Positions 37,282 through 47,723 of a stretch of 64,000 nucleotides of DNA are shown here, one piece after another (within the stretch, counting starts at the first letter, position 1; every line of letters starts with the position of its first letter). Source of the DNA: Alviniconcha marisindica. Lineage: Eukaryota; Mollusca; Gastropoda; Provannidae. The DNA lies in assembly GCA_018857735.1 (NCBI GenBank), contig JABMCL010003198.1, positions 165,392-229,391 of the forward strand. Reading direction: 5' to 3'. The notes beneath the pieces were generated by a model. It was not told where the DNA came from and made no database searches. It saw nothing but the letters and a program-made list of their open reading frames with translations. A program made the position numbers and the translations under genes.

Positions 37282-39955
37282 TTATTTTAAAAAAAACTGC
37301 AACCTGAACAGATTGGGGATCATTCTTGAGTCAGTACCAATTGCGATATTTTGCCTTGTTAGCGAAACTTAAGGACAGACTTTACGCAAAATTCTTGGCT
37401 TTTATTTGACCAGTGGTTACACAGCATTGGTCTTTTCTGCCAATCTTATCACCATGAAATGCAAGGCTTTCCCCACTACTAGAACCAGGGAAATACAGCT
37501 ATGCACTCATGCAGCAACCCAGCTGACGTGTTCCCCCCTACTTCCAGCAAATCAAGTACACCAGTCAATTGTGTGCATGGACAAAGATTTAAGTGAAAGG
37601 GATCTGTTCCAGCTTGCATCAGTGACGGGAGTGGCTCTGAAAAATGCCACCAAGTGTCACAGCTGGCCTCAAAGCCTTCTGGTCTTGCTCCCTGGGAGAT
37701 GCAAGCATGCAACTTTTGTGTCTGGTGTAACCAAGTTGTTTACACAACAGCGATGAGCTAGGCAGCTTGTTGTTGTGTGTAGCCAACCGCACTATTCAGC
37801 ACTAATGAAATTAAGTTTAGAAACTGGATATAAAGTCAAGGGAGTGTTTTAAAACCAAATCCTTCATCTTAAGTTTTATGTCTCATATCTTCTAATAGTT
37901 GCACTTGGTCCTGAGGTGTCCCTGTGCCATTCAGATCCAACCTTTAACTAACCTGTTGGATCCATCTTGTTTTGAGAAAGCTAGCTCCTTAATGGCTCCA
38001 GCCAAGTTTTCCTAAAAAGATCCCACTGTACATATCTTTGTAAGTGCTCCAGGTTCTTACAAGATGGGGTGCTATAAATAATCTATTATTATTATTATAT
38101 CTTCATTCTGTCATTTTAATGCTGCACATGTCGATCACATTTGACCTACAAGTGAACTATTAAATGATAAAACAACATTTTCTGTTGATGTAACATTAAA
38201 TGATACAAAACTGTAAAGTGACAGTCAAAATGTGAAACATATTCAACCAGTTGTTAAAAAAAATAGAAACAAAAAACACTGAAATTTGTTCACTCACTCT
38301 TGCGTTGAACGTCACATGATTGACGGAGTTCATGTGCCCGAAGAATGAGAGAGCACAGTAATTCTGTAGAAAAAAGGAAAGAAATATGTTGTGAGAATAC
38401 ACATTTGGAAACTGACAATAATTTCTTTGTTAACAGTTTACCCTTTTTTAAATCTTCTGAATACCATGGAGTCTTCCCATGCTTTTATCTGCAGAACACT
38501 CCGAATTCCGGCTCAGGCCAAAGGGTGCCATTTTCCACAAAACCAACCCTTTTCACCACCTGCACTGTGAGTACTGCAGATTCTAGACTGTCACAAATCA
38601 ACAAAAAGAGATAGGGATTTTTGCAAATCACACATACTGCACTCAGAAACCCACCATTCTCCTTGAAGTAGTAAGAGTTAATGCCCTTTGACCTAAGACC
38701 CTTTCAAAGAAACCCACTGAAAAACACCATCAGCATCTCCTGTGCTGTTGATCATTCAGAGTTCCATCAGGATTGGTGAGGTTGGCTGTAGCAGGACTGC
38801 AGAAGGCTGATGATGCTGAATCAAGAACTGTATGCTACAAGCAGGGCGGAGTATTGCAAAGCAAGTTTTCTGGGGAGTGGGGTCTGGTTCTGGGCTTCTG
38901 TCTGCGTCTTCCAGTCACACCTCTCGGTTCCCTCAGCCTCAAACATCTTGTTCTAAACACACAGCTGCAAGCTGGTGTGGCCACATGGCAACAAGCCCAG
39001 CAGGTAAGCAGATTCAAATCTGTAGTGGCTCACCTTTCCCTTTAAAAGACACTATATTGTAATTGTACCCCCCACTCCTCTCCCCTTCCCCCACACCTCC
39101 ATGAATTTTATATTTTTAAACATACTGCTGCCCATCAACGTCATTCTGGTGGTGACAGAGCCGCCCTCCCACCAACCTCCTGGGATTTCAGTTCCTGTGA
39201 ACTTCTCCAGGCAAATCAGGATGATAAAAGTGCAACGATAAAACAACAATGTGCAGTCTTGAGTATCTCACATAGTAAGTTTCATCAGTGGAGCAGTCCA
39301 AAAACAACAAAACTCACAGTGCAAACATCCCTTATAAGGTGTCAGTGAAGCAGTCCAACAACAATAAAACTCAAAGATGGAGTGTCTCACACTGATAAAG
39401 TTTTATCACTGGCAATGTGAACACGCAAGGTTTTGTGTGGAATTTTTTTATGCGCTATATATAAATTTTCATTCATTCATTCATTCATCAGCAGAGCAGT
39501 CCAAAAACAATATAGCTCAGCGTCACTACTACTGCATCCTTTATAATGCTTTGTCCATAAAACAATAAACCTCAGATTGTCCAAAATTAATAAAGTTCTA
39601 TCAGCAAAGCAGTCCAACAACAATAAAACTCAAAGAAGGAGTGTCCCACATTGTTAAAGTGTTATCAGTGGAGCAGTCCAAAAACAACATAACTCACAGT
39701 GCGAGCATCCCACATAGAGAGAGTTTTGTCAGCAGAGCAGGTGATGAGGGTGTTGGAGTAAGGCAGGAACTCAATGCTGTTGACGGAGTCGGCATGGCCC
39801 CTCAGTGTGCTGCGACACCGCAAACTGCCCAAACAAACCAACAACGTTGTTCAGGTGCCTTTACTTCATGTCTTTACCTCATGCCTTTACTTCATGTTTG
39901 GTGCAGAAAAACACACACATACACCAACACACACATACTCTCTCTCTCTCTTTCT

Positions 39956-39997
<42 letters not shown>

Positions 39998-40092
39998 CTC
40001 TCTTTCTCAAACACACACACACACACCCCTACACCCCCCCCCCCTACACACACACACATGCACACACCCCTACACATGCACACACACATGCA

Positions 40093-40155
<63 letters not shown>

Positions 40156-40241
40156 CACACACCACTGTCCATAATCTGATTAAATTAGGGTTTTAAATTG
40201 CATATAATGTACTTGTGTGTGCAGGTGCTGATGTGTATGTG

Positions 40242-40282
<41 letters not shown>

Positions 40283-43200
40283 TATGTGCGCAGTTTCAAT
40301 GGTCTTGCCAGGCAAGATTTTGTGCTTCCTATATGCATTCCTTATCATTTTGTGACATCATCTTCATTAAATGAAAATCAGCATTGCTGCCTCACTGACA
40401 CCAGAAGGAAGGAAGATTAAGAGCAAAGTGTCACCTGTTAAGATCCCAGATTTTGGCTGTGTTGTCCATTGAGGCAGTGGCCAGGAAGTCTCCACAGGTG
40501 TGCCAAGAACAACTCCACACTGACCAAAGACATCAACAAAATGACACTAAATTCTCTGCAGGTATGTCCACCTCAGACAACACCATCAACAAAATGACAT
40601 TACATTCTATGCAGGTATAAGATAATACTTGGCTGTCATTAAAAAAAAATTGCTTTAAAATATATCCATCAATGTAACATGTAAAGGAATAAAATTCAAA
40701 TTAAATGTCTGATAATGCAACGTAAGACATATATATACATAAAGAAAAAAGTGTTCAAACAAACTACAATTATAACTAAAAACAAGTTCATAACAACATA
40801 AGACAGCATATGCACACACACATGCATGCATGCATTCACTCACACTGCATTGTCCACAATGGACAAAACTATCAACAAAATGTCACTAAACTCTTCATTC
40901 ACAGGTGTGTCCAAAGCAACTCCACACTAAACAAAACTATCAGACATAGCCATAAACGTCCTCAAAGTGGCATCAACAGTACAATCCCTTACAGTAACAC
41001 TAAGCTTGTTGTTCTTGCTACAGGCATAGCCACAATGGTGCACTCCCACTAAACCCACCTGCCAGAGTGTGGTCCGTAAAGGTGTGTGTGCAGCCTGGTT
41101 GAGAGAAGTTCCAGATTTTCACCGTGGTGTCGCCACTTGTTGTTGCCAGCGTGGACCCACTGGAATAAAAAAAACACTCGCTTCATTGCTCTTTGCTGGC
41201 ATATACATCCAGCTAGCCAAAGCTCTCAAAGTCCAAAAATACCCTGTAATCCAAAGTTAACCAAAGTCTATAAACACCCACCTAGCCAAAGCTCTCAAAG
41301 TCCAAAAATACCCTGCAATCCAAAGTTAACCAAAGTCCATATACGCACCCACCTAGCAAAAGCTCACCAAAGTCCATAAAAACCCACACTTTCCCACACA
41401 AAGTAAAACAACCAAAAACCACATGACAACACCTTTTTAATGACAAAAAGGGGGCAAAAACAAGACACTTGCTGGCGAACTCACCTGGGATGGAAGTCGC
41501 AGTCAGACACCCACTCGGTGTGGCCAGTGCCGGTGAAGATAATGTCACCAGACGGCACCGACCAGATCTTCCATGTGTGGTCATCGCTACTGGTTGCCAA
41601 AATCTGCTTTCGGGGGTGAAGCGCCACACTGATGTCAAAAAGACAAAGCAAAAGCTCTTTTTGTATTGTCAACAATGTAAGCTCACAACAATTTGCTTTT
41701 CACTGTGTGTGGGACATAAAAGAAAACAGTCACGAGTTATTTTACTCTTCTAGTTATGAAACATGAAGTGGTGAATGTGAGTATGTTAATAATTATAACT
41801 GTCTGGGCTGCAGTGCTGAAATGTGATTGCATTTACTCTTTTATTTTTTATTTTTTTAAATTAATGAGCCTTAGTAGTTAGCTGAATTGCCCTGTAATGG
41901 ATGATTAAAGTATACTGAACTGCCTTGATTTGTACATTAATAAACATAATTAGTTTGTTTTATTAAGCTTATTATGCACACCAAGCATTTTTGGAACCAT
42001 ATATTCATTGTTTTACATACACATGTGAAAACCTGTTATCATGAATGTGTTACGATCCTGAATGCTCTCAACATAATTTATCTGACACATGGCAATAAAG
42101 ACAGCGAGTGATTGACTGACTTACAAAACAGAAACCATGACAGAATTCTGTAGCAAGGGTGTTGGGTCAGCAAATAAGTCACAAAACAGCTACATCAAAA
42201 GTGTAACACTGGGATTTGTGGAGGGGTTGAGGATGGGGGAGGGGAGACTGACAGCATGACATTGGGGCATGCAGCAGCCCTTAGACTGACTTCATGACAT
42301 TGGGGCATGCAGCAGCCCTTAGACTGACTTCATGACATTGGGGCATGCAGCAGCCCTTAGACTGACTTCATGACATTGGGGCATGCAGCAGCCCTTAGAC
42401 TGACTTCATGACATTGGGGCATGCAGCAGCCCTTAGACTGACTTCATGACATTGGGGCATGCAGCAGCCCTTAGACTGACTTCATGACATTGGGGCATGC
42501 AGCAGCCCTTAGACTGACTTCATGATATTGGGGCATGCACCAGCCCTTCTGGAGGTTCTGCAGGCAAAAGACCCAGAAGAACTGGCTTTGGTTTTCTCTG
42601 ACCCATTAATTTTTTCATGGTTTTGAAAGAAATCTGCTGCACAAAACACAACAGCATGCAAAGAATGCCAGGAAATGATGTCATTTGACCAAAAGTATGT
42701 CATCTGAGACAGCACATGCTGTCTGTCCAAGACAGGAATTTAATGTCAACTCTTTTCAAATAGCTACATGTTTTAACCTGATCCACTTTCTATAAATTAC
42801 ATACAAATGACTATTCAAGTCTCAAGATTACTTTATTACCCTTCAGAGAAATTAAATTTGTGGCCAAATATATGCTACAGCACAGCAGACAATATGACAC
42901 TACTAAATCGGTAAATGCTTAGTTTAAAAAAAAAAACGTTTGGTATTTTTCCCATCTTCTCTTCTCTATGGTGCTGGTGAAGGCATAAAGGCAGCTGCAC
43001 TCAGACTTCAGAGGCAGGTGTTTGCTCTGAGCAAGGTTCTTACCCGCTGACAGGATGGGAGTGGGCTATGAAGGTGTTGGAGAGGCGGAAACCCCCAGTG
43101 CGCGTCAGGTGGCCCGGCGGACCCTTCTTGCCAAGCTCAGGATTGACCCCAGTGTCCAGCGGAAACTCTGAGTCCTGCCCACAGGAACGCGTACCGACAG

Positions 43201-44777
43201 TCTACACTAACAGTCAGGGGCAATGCTAAAGTTAATCAACAGACCCCAGTGTCCAGTGGAAACTCTGAGTCCTGCCCCCAGGCACCAGACACACATACCT
43301 GCAGCCTCCACTATCAGTCAGGGGCAATGATAAAGGTAATAAATAGAGCCACACACAGACAAATTCTGATACACTAAATCCATACATCAAGCAGTGCTGT
43401 TCATGAACTCTTCATGTCAAGAAATAATTAATAAATCTACCTATCCATTAATCAGTCAGGATAAAGTTGATCAATCACATGGCTCAATGATTGCCCGTCC
43501 TAATCCTTCTATTAATCAGTCAGGATAAAGTTGATCAATCACATGGCTCAGTGAATGAATTAATCAGAAAAGCAGTCAATCAATCAAAGATGAATGTCAT
43601 TAAAAAACAAACAAACTCATTTACCCAGTCACTAAAGCATACCACCAAAACTTCCTCCAGTAAGTTAGCCACTGCCAGCTCCAGGGAACATCAGGCTCCC
43701 ACAAAAAACTCTAACAACATGAAAAAAAAATCCCCAGCAGGTAAAATAGATAAAAATGAAAGTAAACAAAGTGAAAAAGAAAAGAAGAAAAAAAGGGCAT
43801 TTCAAGTGAATGCACCTGTTGTTACTATGCCAACAGCCAGCCTAACCACATACCTTGGGGTATCTCTTGAAGTCTTGAGGATATGCAGACACATCCTCTG
43901 CAGCCATAGCTTTCTTTCTCATCTCCACCAGGGTGCGCTGCGTGGGTCCCAGGCCTCGCTCATCCACCATATAGCTGTGTCGCATCGTTGGAGCACTGGC
44001 ATTCTCTGGGTGAGATAGACAACATGCACAACTGGGGGGAGGTAAACAACAAGCACAGAATAGGCACATTAACTAACTCAACTGTGTGTCCCATGCCATG
44101 CTCCATGCAGTTGTGCCACATTTTGTGGGAACGCTGGCATTATCTGAGTCAGATAGATCCCAACTGGAATCACACAGATACCAACAATCACAGCTGGGGT
44201 CAGATAGATACAGACACCAACAATCACAGCTGGAGCCAGATAGATACAGATACCAACAATCACAGCTGGGGTCAGATAGATACAGATACCAACAATCACA
44301 GCTGGGGTCAGATAGATACAGATACCAACAATCACAGCTGGGGTCAGATAGATACAAATACCAACAATCACAGCTGGGGTCAGATAGATACAGATACCAA
44401 TAATCACAGCTGGGGCAGATAGATACAGATACCAACAATCACAGCTGGGGTCAGATAGATACATATACCAACAATCACAGCTGGGGTCAGATAGATACAG
44501 ATACCAACAATCACAGCTGGGGTCAAATAGATACAGATACCAACAATCACAGCTGGAGCCAGATAAATACAAACAATCCCAGCTAGAGTCAGCTAGATAC
44601 CATCCATCAACAACTCTGGTCAGACAGACAGAATAAGCACAAAAAAGCACATTAATGTATGCTCTGATAAAGATAGACAGACATACCCTATGCACAGTCG
44701 GGGCAAGTTACACAGCAAACATTCAGAACTGAAACTTTTTTTTTAGCTTGTGTACTGCAGGCTTCTGTAAAACTGAT

Positions 44778-44814
<37 letters not shown>

Positions 44815-44895
44815 AAACCAAAAAGACACACCACACACCATTCACACACACACAAGACTAAATTTTTTTTACCTGCAGGCTTCTGTAAAACTGAT

Positions 44896-44929
<34 letters not shown>

Positions 44930-47668
44930 CACCCCCCCTTCCACACACACACACAAACAGACACACACACACACAAACCCATACCCACACACACACAAGA
45001 CTATCTCCCCATCCTCCTTCATCACCTCTGCTGACTGAGCCAGCACTACCCTTGATGGTCTCCACACTCTTGAGCGTGCTCTGCAGGCCTGACACCTGCC
45101 CGACAGCCCGGTCCCTCTCCAGTCGGGCCAGCATCTTTTCCTTCATGGCCACCTCGTACTTGGACTTGAGCTGCTGCAGGGTGGGCTCGAACTGTGCGTA
45201 GTGCCGCTTGAGCCGCTTGATGTCATCGATCAGCCGGTTCTTCTCCTGAACCACCCGCTTGTGGTGGATGCGGTGGTAGTCACGCTCCTTGCGAAGCTTC
45301 ACATATGTCTCCTTGGCTTTGCTGCTCACAGGAGAATTTCAGGGTGAGCTAAATGTAATATGCGCAGCTTTAATAATGCTTGGCTCTTCTGTTTGGAAGA
45401 TAATTTCAGGTTTGGCTTTCCTTTCAATAAAAGAATTTCAGGTCAACCCAAATACGTTCTTGTAGTAATTGTATTCCTTCTTCCTTAATTCTTTCTTTTT
45501 AATTTTTTTATATAAAGTCTTTTCAGGTAAGTGTCACACACATCAAAAGCATGTCAAACTAACAGTAGGGCAGACTGTCACAATATATGGAATATTTGTT
45601 ACTGATTTTGCAGGCTACATTCAGGGTTTTCTCTGGGTACTTTAGTTCACCACCAAACTCTTGCTGGTCTCATTACAAAAATATACACAGGGTGGTCATG
45701 TCATGCTCAGCTTCAAAGCTTTATGACATCAAAATATTGTGAACAATTTTGTGTTGTCATTTACCACTGTGCTGACCAGCTGATTTTTTTCTTTTCTTTT
45801 TTCTGTTTGTTTTATATTTTGTATATTATTTTATTGACCAGTTGGGAGATTTTCAATGAGAAACTGGAGTGGCCTTCCTCAGCCTTGCCCATCCTAATCT
45901 TTCATGACAAGGAGAACCATCCCTTGCTTTATTCAAGCAAGCTGATTTTTGTGGAGGTCAATAAAAAAGAAGAAGAAATTATTGTGTTTAACTTATGCCA
46001 TGGATCACCTTTAAAACAACCAGTCTTTCATTCTGGCTCATTGTAGCTACAGTTGTTGTGGAGTTTCAGTCAAAGAAACTTACAGAGCTGCATTCCTGAA
46101 CTTGTTGACCTCCTGCTTCAGGAACTTGACCTCACTGTCAAGGTCACTGTTACGGCTGTAGATGTCCGGCACCACACCGATGTCCTCTTCATGCAACAAG
46201 CCGCGCTGCTGCAGCTCATACCTAGGGGAGAGAAACACATTTGGGGAGACCGTTTCATCTAGAACAAAAATCCAGACACTAGCATTATGTTTTCTATAGC
46301 CAACAACTGATGAAAAACAAGAACATCATACACAGTTTATTAACACTGATGCAGCTTCAAAAAATGACAGACCAAATACAACAAAATGATGTTTCACCAG
46401 GGCACTCTGGACTATTTACATACACAAGCACACATCTGCATGCACACACACACACACACACATTTATATGGAAAAATCCAAAATATAGTTTTAAGCACCT
46501 CACATACATAAACAAAAATGTACACACACATGCATGCACATGCATACACATATACATACATGCATGCAGGTACACGCGCACACACACACACATGCATGCA
46601 CACATGCACGCACATATGCACGCATGCATGCGCATGCACACACACACGCACACACAGACAACTAACCACTCAGTTTGGAAGCAGTCCAGCGTTCGAGACA
46701 TTCCCATGCGAACCAAAAAGTTTCGCACAAAGTCATCAACTACTTCCGGCTTCTGGACAAGACTGGGCTTGGAGCCTGACTCTCGCATTGCCTGAAAAAA
46801 TCCATTGTATTATAAACTACTTTTTAACTAATCAGTCAAATTGTGTACACTAGTCAGTCAATCAGTCAACCAATGGATCAGTCAGTGGTATGTGTGTGTG
46901 CACGTGGGGGCATACTATCTGATAACACTATCTAAACGATAATGTCTAAAGATTTGTAATGGTAGAAAAGTCTAAAACTAACTTAGCTGAATGCTAGCAT
47001 TCCCTATTTAGTAGGGGGGGGGGGGGGGGAATCTAAACATACAAGAAGTCAAAATCTGAATGCATTTTAAATAGAAAAGACAAAACAATATATATCCTCA
47101 TTTTGGATCATCTTGCCTTTGACAGGCAACAAATATATATGTATAGTTTTCAAATGCCATACAGAGAAGGAGGTCCTTATTCTACATGATGTTGAAAGAC
47201 AGTCTGAACATTATCTGCATATAACTATACATAATATATACATTAGTATTGTTTTGTCATATTGAAAAGCACTCAATTATAACCTCCTGTGTGTTTTGAT
47301 CCTGCAATTGTAATCAACAATGTTTACTAAAACAGCTAGTCAAGCTACTTCAGAAACAAATCAAAACAGCAACGTTTAAAATACAAAATTTGAATTGTTT
47401 AAAATTTGACACAACAAAATTCTGCGAAAAGAAGAGAAAGAAAACTAAAGCATTTGATAACTTACAGCAGCCTCTGCATCCTCTGCTGTTTCTCTGATGG
47501 TCCTGACTGCAGCATCCAGGTCCTCCTCCAGTTCTGTCCATCACCAACAACACAATGTCAACAATTGCAACAATCATCATTATCATTATAGTATATATAT
47601 ATGTTAATGTTAAAACAATTCGAATAATTATGGTAATAACAAAATTATTAATTTCTGACAATGATTTT

Positions 47669-47723
<55 letters not shown>

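Noticed and set aside
39641..40196. Thr/His-rich frames in three phases
   Set aside because: CA microsatellite translations within SPAG16 intron 11.
42255..42546. CRISPR-like array (also 44,150-44,590)
   Set aside because: Direct tandem copies with no unique spacers, in a eukaryotic intron.
43491..44018. 175-codon plus-strand frame
   Set aside because: Low-complexity Ser/Lys-rich, and its 3' half is antisense to SPAG16 exon 7.
44073..44695. Long open frames on both strands (121, 144 and 205 codons) with a 12-residue periodic peptide
   Set aside because: Produced by a 36-bp repeat (a multiple of three) in SPAG16 intron 6; no splice or start support.
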